Shown here: positions 9,901-24,900 of the stretch, one piece after another | Layout of the letters: each line of letters starts with the position of its first letter | Numbering within the stretch: the stretch's first letter is position 1 | From: Narthecium ossifragum | Lineage: Eukaryota > Streptophyta > Magnoliopsida > Dioscoreales > Nartheciaceae | Assembly: GCA_963920575.1 (NCBI GenBank) | Contig: OY986974.1 | Span: 620,001-684,000 of the forward strand | Reading direction: 5' to 3' | Length of the DNA: 64,000 bases | Program-made: the position numbers and the translations under genes | Notes under the pieces: model-generated | What the model was told of the DNA's origin: nothing | Database searches by the model: none | What the model saw: the letters and a program-made list of their open reading frames with translations, nothing else

Positions 9901-12900
9901 TTGTGAGGAATGGTTCTCTCGAATTTGTGAACCTATGATGAATGCTGGTGTTGCCTTGTACTGTCATGATGCTACATTGCACTATTGTGCATTGCGGTTA
10001 CTGGATCTCAGTAGTGGGGTAGCTTCAACTTTCATGGATAAAACCCGTGGGGCACCAGGTGCTGATAATCTCCACAATCTCAAGACAAGATCTGCCGGGG
10101 ATATCTTGAGGATCCTGCGGCATGCAGCCCTTGCCTTGTGCAGGAGTCATGAACCAGAAGCTTTGGCTGGCCTTCAGAAGTGGACCGCGATTTCATTTCC
10201 TTTTTTGCTTTTGGATGAGAACCAGATGGCTCCAGCTTTAACAGGAAGCTTTGAGCCTTTTCCATGGATGACAGGACTGATTTATCAAGCACAAGGCCAA
10301 TATGAGAAGGCTGCTGCACACTTTTCTAACCTGCTTCAGTCCGAGGAGGAACTCAGCTCCTTGGGTTCAGATGGCATCCAATTCATTATTGCACGTGTAA
10401 TAGAGAATTATTCATCACTTTCTGATTGGAAATCTTTAGAGCTCTGGCTTACTGAACTACAGGCCCTTCGTTCTTTGCATGCTGGTAAGGATTATTCTGG
10501 TGCTTTAACTGCTGCTGGAAATGAAATAAATGCAATTCAGGCTTTAGCACGTTTTGACGAAGGAGATGTCCAAGCTGCATGGGGCTATCTTGATTTGACA
10601 TCAAAATGCAGCAATGAACTTACTCTAGATCCTAAGGTGGCATTAGAGAGGAGTGAGCAAATGTTTTTGCGGTCAATGCTTCGAAGGGCTGAGAGAACTG
10701 GTATTGTGCTGGAGGAACTAGAAAAGTCTAGGACTATGCTGGATGAAGCATTATCAATAGCTCCTTTAGATGAACTGACTGAGGCAGCTGCTTGTTCTGC
10801 ACAGCTCCATTGCATTTTTGCTCTGGAAGAAAGCAAAAACTCTGATGGCCAAGACAAAGGCAGAAAAAATCCATCAACATTGGATTCCTTGGATCAGGTT
10901 TTGTGCTTTCCAATAGGCATCGTTCATCAAGATTGTAGTTTGTGGGTGAAAATTTTTCGGGTATACCGCACTGTCCTTCCAACTTCGTTAAAGACTTTAC
11001 TTCTTTGTCAGAAAATTCTCAGATTAGCTCGGAAGCAAAGCAATTTCATGTTAGCGGATCGCATGTACCAGTATCTTAGAGATCACCAGATTGCATGTAC
11101 TGGAAAGAACACAGAACTGGTTGCTGAGAGTTTGGAGTATGAGTGCATCCTCCTAAAGTATGCTAAGGGTAAGCATGAAGAGGCGTTAATGAATCTGTGG
11201 TCATTTGTGCGTGCTAACATGCTCTCTACAACCTCTTTTGCTTCTGAGACTGGTACATTTCTGAAGGCCAAGGCTTGCCTGAAATTCTCAGTTTTGTTGA
11301 GACTGGATAGTTTGCATATGAACTTGAGGAATGTTATCTCAGTGATGTGTGAAGATTTCAGTACATGTGGCACGTGGAATGGTTCTCCATTTTTTAGTGT
11401 CAACTTCTCACGTGGTGATTATAATCTGGTCTCAGAATCTACCTTCGGTGTTATTCTCGAGGAATTGATTGGTACAGCTGCAAAGTTATCTTGCCATCTC
11501 TCCCCTGCTATGGGCAAGACATGGCTTTCTTATGCTTCTTGGTGCTTTACTCAAGCCAGAGGATCTCTTCACGCTCCTGTTGCTGCTCTTCAGTCATGCT
11601 CCTTGTCTCCTGTTCTTCAACCAGAGATCATAAAAGATAGGTTTAATTTGTCAGAAGAAGAGATATCCATGGTGGAAACTATAGTAAGGAAAGTTTGTCA
11701 TGGCGGTGGACATGGGTATATTGCAAATGTTGCAGATGAGAGATCAGACACCAGAACTTACTCTGAGAAAGAAGCCCTTGTGAAATATTTAGTCCAGCAA
11801 GCGGTGTACCTTATAGAAACAGCAGCAGGAGCACCTGGAGTTGAAGAATCTGACACTGAATGCCCCTCTGCTGCTCTAACTACTCAACTCCAGATGCTTT
11901 TCCTCCATTCAAATGCTGCTACAAAGAATGATGTAATGTCAGCGGCTAATGAATTTTTTGACATCTGGTGGTCAATAAGGAAAAGAAGAGTGTCTCTTTT
12001 TGGACATGCTGCCCATGGTTACTTTCAGTACCTCTCATATTCATTCTCAAAACATCAGGACAAGCACGATGCTAGCTCTGGTCTTGATGTTGTGGATAAA
12101 AAAGCAAGAAGCTGCAATATCCAAGCAATGTTGTATATCCTACATATTCTTCTCAATTATGGAGTTGAGTTGAATGATGTACTTGAACGTGGTCTGGCAA
12201 CGGTTCCTTTGATTCCCTGGCAGGTGACTATTTTTTGTATTCTGCAGTATGTACTTCAAAAGGTAACATTGTATTAAATATTTTTTCTTATGTTCCTTTC
12301 CTCTAGGAAATTACACCCCAACTTTTTGCACGGTTAAGTTCTCATCCTAAGCAATTGGTCAGAAAACTTTTGGAGAGGTTGTTGATGATGCTAGCTAAGC
12401 TTTCTCCTTGCTCCATTGTGTATCCTACGCTTGTTGACATGAATGCCAGTGAACGAGAGCCCTCGGAAGAGCTTCAACGCTTATTGAACTGCTTGGTAAA
12501 GAAGTTGTTTATCATTTGTATCCAAGTCATGTTCGACTTTTTGGATTTACTTTCAATCTAGAACTGTTACTTATACAACTGCTTGTACAATTTTTGAGTT
12601 CTTACCTCTTTCTGTTTGATGTAGGATAAACTTTATCCAAAATTGATGCAAGGTGCTCGGCTTGTAATAAATGACCTGAGTACAATTACTGTTCTTTGGG
12701 AGGAACAGTGGCTGAGCACACTTCAGGATCTTCATACTGGTAAGAGGATTAATCATTGTCTTAAGTTGTGTCATAGGGCCGAGATGCTATGATTGAGGCC
12801 ATATTAAGCTTTGTGATGAATATTTCATTTCCTAATGGGAAAAAAGAGTCTTCGAACTCTTTGTTATATATCTTGTCTATTGTAAATGATGGACTAAATT

Positions 12901-15900
12901 TTACTCAATTTTAAATCTCGAGCATCAAACCCACTTATGCAAGGTCACAATGTTTCTTATGCATGAAGTTCATTTTGGGCAAATGAAGGGCTTGGGAACT
13001 ATTCTCTAATTTAATAGTATTAGCACTCATCAAGGATAACCATCGCGACATTTGAGGCTTCAAAATCGACTATTTGAATGTTTACTATCAACACAAAAAT
13101 AATGATGACTCCGCAAATTGTTTGTCCATCTCCCAAGACTAATATTGAACTAAAAAGATACAATGGAAAAGCTAATTTTAGAACTTTGCTATTTGAAGGA
13201 AACATCAATTAGTGATATTTCCTGAATTGTTGGTTCCCTTTATATTAGTAGCCTCTTTCCATTTTGTGTCAATGCCATGAATAGCCTAGGAATATCTTCA
13301 TAGCAATTGCTACACAGACCATGTTTGTTGCATTATAGCAGAAACAGAATAAGACTTAATAGAGGAAATGGTAATTGGCTTTAAAGTTTCCATGGCTACG
13401 CTTGCTCTTAAGTCTAAATTCTTTGCTGACCTTTTCGCAACTCATTTGCTGGAGAGCTTTATGCTTGTGTATGCTGGCCGTATTTGCACTTTGCTTGTGA
13501 TGTTTAAGCTCCATCCATTTTCTATGTTCTTAACTTGTTTGAAAAATCAGATGTCATAAGGCGCATAAACTTGTTGAAGGAGGAAGCCACACGCATTGCA
13601 GAAAATTCCACCCTCAGTCCAAGTGAAAAAGACAAAATCAATGCTGCAAAATACTCTGCTATGATGGCTCCAATCGTTGTGGCATTAGAACGCCGTTTAA
13701 CCTCAACTTCTCGTGAGCCAGAAACAGTTCATGAGATATGGTTCCAGAAAGACTATAAGGAGCAGCTAAAATCTGCTATTTTAGCCTTTAAAACCCCCCC
13801 TGGATCTGTAACAGCTTTAGGGGATGTTTGGCGGCCATTCGATACTATTGCAGCATCCTTAGCAACCTACCAGAGAAAGTCCGCTATCACTTTAGATGAG
13901 GTGGCCCCAAAACTAGCACAGCTGTCCTCTTCTCATGTTCCAATGCCTGGTCTTGAGAAGCAAACTTCAGGGCTCGACTCCACCGAAGGTTCTGCCGACG
14001 GCATTCAGGGAATTGTGACGGTATCATCCTTTTGTGAGAAGGTAGCAATTTTGTCGACAAAAACTAGACCTAAGAAGCTCGTTTTCCTAGGTTCAGACGG
14101 TCAGAAGTATACCTATCTTCTTAAGGGTCGAGAGGATTTACGTCTTGATGCCAGAATTATGCAGCTGTTGCAAGCAGTTAACTCGTTTATGTATTCATGC
14201 ACTGATACTCAGAGTAGACCCCTCGCAATCCGTTACTACTCTGTGACCCCAATTAGTGGTCGGGCAGGTCTGATTCAATGGGTCGACAATGTAACTAGTA
14301 TTTATAGCGTGTTCAGATCATGGCAGAACCGAGTCCAGCTGTCAGAACTTTCTGCAACTGGTGCTGAAAACACAAGCAACCCAGTTCTACCATTTCCACG
14401 TCCTAGTGATATGTTCTATGGCAAAATTATACCAGCGCTTAAAGAGAAAGGCATACGTAGAGTCATTTCAAGAAGGGATTGGCCACAGGAAGTCAAAAGA
14501 AAGGTGCTTCTGGATCTTATGAAAGAAACTCCTAGACAGCTTCTTTGGCAAGAGATGTGGTGCTCCAGTGAAGGCTTTAAAGCTTTTAGTAGAAAGGCAA
14601 AAAGGTATTGATTTAATTTTAACCCTCTATTGGACTACAACCTTCAAGTATATCATGCATCTTTTCCGTGTTGAAGAGATAAATCTCTAGCTGAAATATT
14701 TGTCAACTCTTTACCTTTGCTTGTGCAACAATCCCAGCTGCTCTTTTTTTCATGAGGTGCTGTTGAAATTTTATCACAGACCACCAAATGCATCAGATGG
14801 TGGTGTACTCTTCTTGTTTGATTACCTACTTGCAGTTAGTTGGATTGTCGCAATTGTTGTGCGGCTTCATGAGCCTCCATGTATGAAAGTAAGGAGTTGC
14901 TTTTTGATGCAGTCCTTATTCCCACCAGCTGCTGCTACCTTTCCATGGGTTTGCAGGCCACTGCAGAGTATCATTAGCTGGGAATGCTTTGCAAGTATTG
15001 GATGGAGCCTATACATACCTGAATTTGGTACATAGAAAGACCCCTCCGCACTAACAAGTAGGCATAACCATGTCAACTTTTAGGTGCGCAGCTTTGCTAC
15101 TTGAAAAAACCATAATGAGGGAACAGGCTAACCATTGGGATTCTTTTGATCTGTAAATAGTTCAAAGGAAGGGGTATCACTGTTGGCTAGGTATTAGATC
15201 AGTAAATGTAAGGTTAATTCTATATACACCACAAAATTTTCTCTATACACCCACTTTACTTAATACACCACAATCAAGTTCTAAAGTATACCATACTAGG
15301 TGGGCCCCCCGTGCCACCTGGCACGGGTAACCACCAGCCCCATTACTTACTTTCACGTGGCTTCAATCTGATCGCCTGATATATCCAGACTTAACTTTGA
15401 TCGGCCATCCCTATCCATCTGATAGAATGCACTGGATCTTATATAATTGATTACCCAATACACCACAAATAGTACCCAAATTACCCCTTTCTTTAACCTC
15501 TAGCCATACATCATCTTCTTCCATCTTCAACCAGGCCCTCTTGTTCCACCTGGCCAGATCTCGCCACGCACCTCTCCCAAGCTAGTGGTCGATGTACCCA
15601 GTACCTCTCCTGAGCCCCAACATGGTTATAGTTAGTTTTTGATGGGTGGATTCAAGGTTTCGATAGTAAGTTGAAGGGTTTAAGGCTTTGGATGCCGATT
15701 TCAAGCTTTTGATAGATCTTGAGGCTAGTTGATCTTATTTCCATTGATCTTAAGCTTCATAAAGTGACATTGTGCTTTTCAAAATGATGTGATAGCTTGT
15801 GGATGAGAGGAATATGAAAGCGAAGGAAGTGAGTGAGACCAGCTTGAGGATGATGTGAGGTTGAACGCTGTGGGTTTGAACGAAGAGATGAGATTGAAGG

Positions 15901-18900
15901 TGAAAGAGGTGGCTAGCGGTTGAAGATGAGGATATTTTAGACATTTCCCACGGGGAATACATTGGGTATTAAAAACTTTTGAAAATTATGGTGTATTGAG
16001 AAATTTTTCTGGTGAATATAGAATTTCCAGTAAGTTTAATCACTGAAATTAGTTGGTGGGATACTTTTCATGACTGCTGCTTTTATAAGATAGTAAACAC
16101 ATCAATAATTGGGATTTAGATGCTTCACTTGCAGACTCTGGCTGATCACATTTTTCCCCCCTGCAATCCTGGCTTATAACTAAGTTCTGCCATGTTGACT
16201 TTTTACTGCTAGATCACTTGTCTTTCTACCTTCTACCAAATGCTCAAATTTCATGTCTGGAAGCTGTTGCACTTTCTAAGTTGATTGGTTGGAGTAGATA
16301 AAGAAGCTCCACACTTATTCAACACCTTAAAGATCCACTTAAGTGGATCAATTAACTATTTCACAACATGTAAATGCTGTTTTTGAATCTGAACACCTGT
16401 TTAAGTGAGAACATGGACCTAAAGTTTCTCTATTCGATTTGCAGGTTTTCTCATAGTGTAGCAGCCATGAGCATGGTTGGCCACATTCTGGGCCTTGGGG
16501 ATAGACATTTGGATAACATACTTATGGATTTTTGTAGTGGTGATGTCGTCCATATAGATTACAATGTCTGTTTTGATAAGGGACAGAGGCTAAAGATTCC
16601 TGAGATTGTCCCCTTCCGTCTTACTCAAACAATCGAAGCTGCTTTGGGATTGACTGGCACAGAAGGCATCTTCAGAGCAAACTGTGAGGCTGTTATGAGA
16701 GTTCTCCGGAAGAATAAAGATTTAATCTTAATGCTGTTGGAGGTTTTTGTTTGGGATCCTTTAGTGGAGTGGATGCGTGGAGATAACGATGATGAAGCTG
16801 CAATTGGTGGTGAAGAGAAAAAAGGAATGGAATTAGCTGTCAGCTTAAGCTTGTTTGCCTCTAGGGTTCAGGAAATTCGCGTCCCATTACAGGTAATCAT
16901 TTTTCCTGGACTTTGGCTCATTAAAATGCATGATCTTCTGAGAACTAGCAAATGGAAGATGACAAGCTGTAAGAAGTGTGGTAAATAAACTGTGAAACTT
17001 GATTCTCTTTGAGCCTACTCTGAATTCGTTAATTTTGTAGATTACTTGTTTTTCTGAGCTATAAGCCTGGTCATCCTCCTCTGGATTTTGGCAAACCCAA
17101 ATTCAGTAGTTCTTGAGAACTTAGTACTAGTTCTTTTTTAGGTGAAAGATTAACTCTCTTTGATGACTTCTCTAGATCACTTTCTAATTGTTTAATAATC
17201 GCATTGCAAGTCTTTTTGTGTTAGTTTAAAGGATTACTGTGCCGTTCGGCTAAGGTCGAGCCCAATGCATATACCGGCTCAGGAACGATCACTGATACGC
17301 ACGCATGCAGTGGGCCCTTGGTGCCGGGCGGCACCAACACGTGCTGGTTGGACCCATGGTGCCAATCAGCTAAAGTCAAGCCCAATGCACAGCAGATCAG
17401 GAATGAGCACCGACTCACAGACGTGCAGTGGGCCCTTGGTGCTGTTGGCTAACCGTGCCGACCAGCACATGTCGAATAAAGGGTTTGGGGAGCCGGAGAG
17501 TTATAATGGGTCGGGCCAAACCTGTTTGAAATGGATCCAAATTTTGGTCAGGTTTCACCCTAAACTGGGTAATTGATGTTATATTTATGTACTCAGTTTC
17601 TCAGCCCCAGGTCTACCAAGCCCTGTTTCTCTTTGTCTCCTCAGGCTCCTCGTCTTCTCAGGCCTCCTCTCGCCATCTCTCTACCCTCTATCACCTCTGG
17701 CTCATATTCCCCTTCCCTTTCTGACTGCCTCTGTGCCGCCAACAAGAAGGATCAGCACATGCCACAACACACACTGTAAACCTTGGTTAGTTCCATAACC
17801 ACCAAGTTAAGATATTTGTGAAATCATCTTCATTGTCTTCATCCTGCCACAATTGACTTCTTATTTTCCACTCTTAGCATCTTGATTCTATTTACTGATT
17901 GCTTGTACATTTATTAGAAACTCTAGCTCTTGAAATGATATAGTTGTTGGCAAAGAATTAAGGGACTTTGTTTTATTTACTGAATGTTATCTTTATAGCA
18001 ACTCCAAGATGATAATGAAATTACTTTCCAGGAGCATCATGATCTCTTGGTGGCTACCTTACCAGCTGCTGAATCTGCTCTCAAGGTATGATGTAAAGGT
18101 GGTTCTCTTTGCATCTGATGCGATTTAGTAAACCCAAGATTCAATCCAGCTAATTGTTATTTTTGCGTGCAAATCAGAATTTCTTGTACGCACTGAATCA
18201 GTACGAGGTCACATCTGCTGCTTTCTGTCATGCTGACAAAGAAAGGTCAAATCTTCTGCAACATGAGACATCAGCAAAGTCAGTTGTAGCTGAAACAACT
18301 TCCATTTCAGAGAAAGCCAGGGCCTCATTCGAAATCCAGGCTCATGAGTTTGCACAAGCAAAAGTCATGGTAGCTGAGAAAGCCGAGGAAGCAGCCATGT
18401 GGTTAGATCAGCATCGAAGCATCCTTGATGCCTTGCGGAGTGGGACAATTCCAGATTCTCGGGCATGTGGAAGTCTAAGCAACTCAGAAGAGGCTTTATC
18501 TCTTACCTCAGCTGTTCTGGTATCTGGGGTTCCGCTGACAGTCGTTCCAGAACCAACACGAGCTCAATGCCATGAATTAGACCAGGAAGTTTTGCGTCTT
18601 ATTGCTGAGTTGGACCGTGGACTTTCTTGTGCAGTCGAAGCAATTCATGAATATGCATTAGCACTTCAAAGAGTTCTACCACTAGATTACATTACAACGA
18701 GCCCATTAAATGGTTGGGCTCAAGTTCTCCAACTTTCAGTGAATAATCTTTCATCAGATACACTGTCTCTTGCTAAAATACAGGCTGCTGACCTTATTGC
18801 AAACTCCCAAGGGCAAGGCTTTGATTCAGTTCAACAAGCTCATCGGGATCTCTTTTGTAAGATTGAGAGGTATGCAATGGAGATAGAGAAAGTTAATGAA

Positions 18901-21900
18901 GAGTGCTTTGAGTTGATGACCTCTATAGGATTGGATACGGAAACAAAATCTAAAGAGCACCTTCTCTCTGCATTCACAAAGTATATGCAGTCTGCGGGCT
19001 ATACAAAGAATGAAGACAGTATGCCTATTGCTTTCTCAGACCAAACCAAACTGGACGGGACGAGGGATTTCAGAATGCCAGTGGACCTTCATGAAGAGAA
19101 CTTAAATGTGCTATCTATACTCTGCAAGGCTGCAAATGAAATGTACAAGGAAGTTAAAGGAAGAGTAGTCAAGAATTCTTCTACTAGAACTGGTTGGCTA
19201 TCCGGAGGTGAGGGTTCGCAATCTGATTCTGGATTTACATTCGGTGTGTTCGAAGAACAAATCGACAAATGTGTACTAGTTGCAGGATTTAGTAATGAAG
19301 TTCGGGAGTTGGTTGGCATTGATTTGCCTTATGGGTCTATAACTGTGGATAATGTGAAGTTTAAAATTGAAGGAAACTGGGCCTCTGTTTTTCAGGCTTG
19401 CTTGTGTTGCAGTAAGAAATTCATGGAGCAAATGACTGAAGTTGTTCTGCCAGAAATAATAAGAGCAACAGTATCTTATAACTCAGAAGTTATGGAAGCC
19501 TTTGGATCTGTCTCTCAAATCCGCGGGTCTATCGATACAGCACTAGAACAGCTTCTTGAGGTAGAAGTGGAGAGAGAATCCTTGATGGAGCTTGAAAAAA
19601 ATTACTTCATGAAGGTTGGACTCATCACTGAACAGCAATTAGTTCTTGAAGAAGCTGCTGCAAGGGGCCGGGATCATCTGTCATGGGAAGAAGCAGAAGA
19701 GCTAGCATCCCAAGAAGATGCTTGTAGGGCCCAGTTGGAACAACTTCATCAGACATGGAATCAGAAAGATATGCGAATCTCTTCTTTGACAAAGATAGAA
19801 TCGAGCATCAAAGATACAATAGTATCTTCTTGCCGATACTTTTCATCTTTGATGAGCGTGGAACGAAATGGGGGTCTTCAGCTAAGAAAAAATAAAGCCC
19901 TTCTTTCTGCACTAGTAAAGCCCTTTTCTGAACTGGAAGCAATCGATCAAATTATACCATCATATGGCAGTCTTCATTCTTACTTAAATTTGTCCTCGGT
20001 CAATGCAGAGGATGTCATAAGCTCTACTGCCGCAAAATCTGACGCATTGTGGAATTGTACCAGATTATTAAAGAGTCAATCTTTCTTTATATGGAAAGTT
20101 GGCATTCTGGACTCTCTTCTTGGTTTATGCATACATGATATATCATCTGCAGATCAAAATTTAGGTTTTGATCAACTTTGCAATGTGCTGAAAAAGAAGC
20201 TTGAGATTCATTTGCTAGAGCTTGTTGGTCGGTACATAATAGAAAGAGTTGCTCCTGCGTTCTTGGGGCAGATAGAGAAGGTAATTGAGATTTTGGAAGA
20301 ATTTACCGGAGAAAGGAAAGAACTATTTTCTGAACAAGAAAGGAAAGATATTGCTGCTGGGAGGAGAGTTCAGTTCATGCTTGAGGAATACTGTAATGCT
20401 CATGAGACTGCTAGAGCTGCCAGGTCTGCAATTTCCGTAATGAAAAAGCAGGTGAATGAACTCACTGAAGCTCTTTGCAGAACAATTGTAGAACTTGTTC
20501 GGGCGGAATGGTTGGATGACCCTTTCTTGCCACAGCTACTAAAAAACAAGGTCTTACCTCAGAATATTGTTGAGAATGATAAGTTGACTCTCATGGTCTT
20601 AAAACTTAGCAGACGTAATTTATTGGAAAGGATGCAATCCACAGCATCAACTTTAGCAAGATCAATGGAATGCCTGCAAGATCTTGAAAAGACTTCTGCG
20701 TCAGCAGAAGGTCAACTTGAAAGAGCAATGGGATGGGCTTGTGCAGGGCCAAGTGCCACGGGTGCTGGCAGTTCGGTGGTTAAAAGTTCTGGGATTCCTT
20801 CTATATTCCATGAACATCTGTTCAGAAGAAGCCAATTGCTATGGGCAGCTCGAGAACAAGTATCTGAGATCATTAAGATTTGCACCTCTGTGATGGAATT
20901 TGAGGCCTCTAGAGATGGTCTTTTTCAGACACCAAAGGAGAAATCCTGTGGGTGGGCTCCTGACTATGGAAGAACATGGCAGCAGGCTAACATGAATGTT
21001 CTCACAAGATTAGACGTCACTTATCATTCTTTTACACGTAAGTTAAACTCTGCATGGTTTTCTGTTTTTATTTTTATTAAATATTGGCAGTCTTAGTCGT
21101 AGGTATTTCCCGTTATATTTATGGTTTCCATCTCTCCAAGTAGGTGCTGAAAAAGACTGGAAGCGTGCACAAAGCAGCCTGGAAGTTGCTGCTAAGAACT
21201 TGTTCTCTGCAACAAGTGAACTCAGCGTGGCCTCTTCGAAGGCGAAATCAGCTTCAGGTGGACCTTGACCTTTTATGTATAACTAAGCATCATGATATCC
21301 TAAATTGCATCTCAATTCCGAACAGCCGATGAGAAAGAACTGACATTGAAGATCCAAATTTTTCTTGTTGCATTCATGCACCTTGTGTCTTTGCTTTTAT
21401 TCATATGCGCACCTGAATTGTTACCAATACGTACTTTTACAGGTGATCTACAAGCGACCCTTGAAATCATGCAGGAGTGTGCCTATGAAGCTAGCATGGC
21501 ATTGTCTGAATTTATTCGTGTTTCTAGGGAGCACACTGCTTTGACTTCTGAGTGCGGGTCCATGCTTGAAGAGGTATGGCAGGATAAAAATGTTCATATA
21601 CTTACCTCTAGCCTATCAATGTTTTAGTTGATGATTTTCTGGCTTTTGTGGTTTTGGAATCACATTTTTATCTGATTGAACATTGAGGATCCAGTTGGAG
21701 GAATCTTGATGCTTGTCAAGAATCATTTTAAACAATAACCATCATCTTAGGCCAAGGTGCCAAGAGTCATCTTAAATAAGAAGCATCATCTTGGCCCAGA
21801 GTTTGCTTTTACATGTATTAGTATTTTATTTGGCGTCTTCAGAGGCCATTTATCGCATTCATGTTTTTCATTTGGGTTTCTACAATTTTGCAGGCTCTTT

Positions 21901-24900
21901 GAATATGCATAGGTTTTCGGGCTTTAATTTGTGTTTTAAATGTTTGTGTTATGAGTCTTAATTCTGCTGTAGGACCCAAAGGATCAAGATTCAAGCAATA
22001 TGTAAAACTAAGCTTCTCTTAGTTTTAGAATTCAGTTATCTCCAGGTTCCCCTTCCCTCCTAGTATTGGATTTCTTTCAAGAATTTGTTGAATATGCTAG
22101 TGTAGGACGTATTAAGCGCATTTGCAAAATTGCATGCATGCATTTTTCCAGTCTTCTGTCTGTCATTTTGTTTCTTAATAGTGTATAAGCATGTGAGCAG
22201 AGTTTATTGAAGAAGTTTCTTTGTTTTGATAGCAGGGAATGGCCTTTAAGTTAACCAATGAAGAATCTTGCCAGCGTTCTCTTCCTAAATCCTGATAAAT
22301 TTATTTTTCATCCTATTTCTATAGCTTAAAGAAAAAGGTGCATATTTTCTAGTCTTAGCTATGCAACTTGTTTAATTGCTTTCATCATTGTAGCTTAAGT
22401 TCCAAGCATGAAATTCGAATGATATTAAGGTTTTCTCACGCTGGCCATTCCAAGGATGTCGTGTCGTGGGCATATGCCGGCACTGGCAGTGCCGACCCTA
22501 TGTGCCGGTCGGCAAGATGAGACGAGAGAGAGAGAGAGAGTTGGTGAAGTTTTCATCGTCATAGAAGTTCGGCGAAGAATCCAGGGAATGCGATGGCCGA
22601 GGAGGAAATCGGAGGGGGTGGGGGTGGCGTGTGAAGGAAGCGATCGAGAGAAAGAGAGAGATCTGAAACCCATAGCTAAAACATCTGGATCCGAAACCCA
22701 TAGCTAAAACATAAACATACTGCTCAGTCATTCTTGATCCATTTTCTAGCTTAAAGGAAAAGGCGCATATTTTTATGTTTTAGCTATGGATCTTGTTTAA
22801 TCCCTTTCATCATTGTAGCTTAGGTTCCAAGCAAGAAATTCGAATGATATTAAGGTTTTCTTGCTTTTTATGGCAACGTTGATGGATATTATAAATATAA
22901 AACAATGGCTAGTACCAATATTGTTCAGGGAGAAGGAAGATACCAAATGTCATTGTAAAAATTGGGATTTCTAGGTCTTAGTTATTGCAGTATGCTCATT
23001 TCTCATGTTAAGATAGTAGGTACTTCCTTTGGATCATATCGTATTTTGTGTTAACACATTTCAAGTCTTTTCCCAACAAAATTGCATTTTGTTGTGATTA
23101 TAGTGACCAGCCATAGCAGTCTGACTAAGTTCCTTTGAATGGTGTTGTCTGATTCCTATCAAGCAACTTCATGTAGAAAGCTGCTGTTGGTTCTTGATTG
23201 GCATATTCTTGGGTGGGAAAAAGATATTATGGTTTTTTTGGCTTGTTACACACTTGGAGATATCCAAGGAATAGGATGGTGGACAATGTGGATATAGAGC
23301 TTTATGGATATAGCCTATTGAGTTTCAACAACTCTAAAAGAGGTTTAGAATGTAGGCTCTTAGTAAGGGTCCAGACATTGTTGGTTTCTAAAACGTGTTT
23401 AGAGTCAGATGAAGAAGGATATAATTCAGACGGTAGGGATCAGATCAATCAAGAGCAAAGTGCTGTCTGACAAAGAAAGATGGTATATGCCTATACCAAA
23501 GTTTGGAGAAAGGAACTAGGCTTTTAAGTATGCACTAGAGGGTAGGGTCAGAAAAGAGGAGAGGCAGACTAACATAATATGAATAAGATTGTGGTAAAGT
23601 GTTTGAAGAAGATAGCAAGAATTTTTTGTAGTCCTAAATAAAGAAAATGGCAAGAATTTATTTGTTGAGATGAATTGATGTTTGTTGCTTAGTTGCAGTT
23701 ATGACTAAAGAGAGAAAATCCTCTGTGATCTATACGCCTATAGCTAATCATTCATGCTCCTTCTCCATACTTTTATGGCAAATAAAGTGTTTGTGGCCCA
23801 AAAGTTTTTGTTTCAGACCAACTTTAAGTTTCATTCCTAGAAAACCAAGATGCTTTATAAGGGCACTAGTGTGGGCCCTCTCTCCATCTCCATAACCCTC
23901 CCCCCCCCCCCCCCTCCCCGCGTGCCCCTAGCACGGTTCTCTCTCTCTCCACTAACTATCTCTCTCTCCCCCCGTGCCCTTGGCACAGTCCTCAACCACC
24001 CCCCCCCCCCCCCCCCGGCGCCGCCGCCGGCGCCCCCCCTCTCTCTCCCTCCCCACCTCCACCCCCACCGTCAGATATAATTCCTTTGGGCTCTTCTCCA
24101 CTATCTGATGTACCCTTTGCCTCTTATAAGGTTGATTTGCTTCGAATTTTGAAAATAGCTAGAAGCAAATGGTTCAAATTTAATTCATGGATGATAAGGG
24201 AACCAAAAGTATTGCAACTACTTGACACACTATCAGCATAAAAATCTTGTTTTGTAGGTCTACTTTGTTCATATTATCCTGCACAGTTTCAGAACGAATG
24301 CTTTTGTTTCAGCCACACTTTCCCTAAACATCTTCTGCAGGTACTGGCTATAACTGAGAGCCTACCTGATCTTTACAGCTTGGGAAAAGAAGCTGCTGCA
24401 GCACATACCACTCTCATGACTCATCTTTCTAAGGTTAACAACTGAAGTTTCTAAATTATCTGACAGCATCCTGCACAAAACAGAAAAATCATTTCAATTT
24501 CAACCCATCAAGCTGAGGCCTTTCATGCATGGTTTTAAGTGCTGCTGGCTCGCATCGTGCTGACTTCCTGTGGCAAAGTATTTTATGAACTATGCCAACA
24601 TAAAGTCAGTGTGTACTGCATATTGTTTTCAAGGATGACTTAAACCCATTTGTGCTGAACAGCATGTTAAATCATGTATGCATGCCAAACAGCACTTAAA
24701 CGCATGCTTTCGGGATATGTAAAGGGGTTTTTCCCAAGCTGCTCATTTTCTTTTGATATAACGTGCTTTCATCCTCCAGCAGGCCAATGCAATCCTCGCT
24801 CCTCTTGAAGCTTCACTGTCCACTGACACAGCTGGAATGACCAATGCAGTTTCCAAGGATAAAGGAAGTAGTTTAGACATATTCCTTAGTGCGGGAGAAG

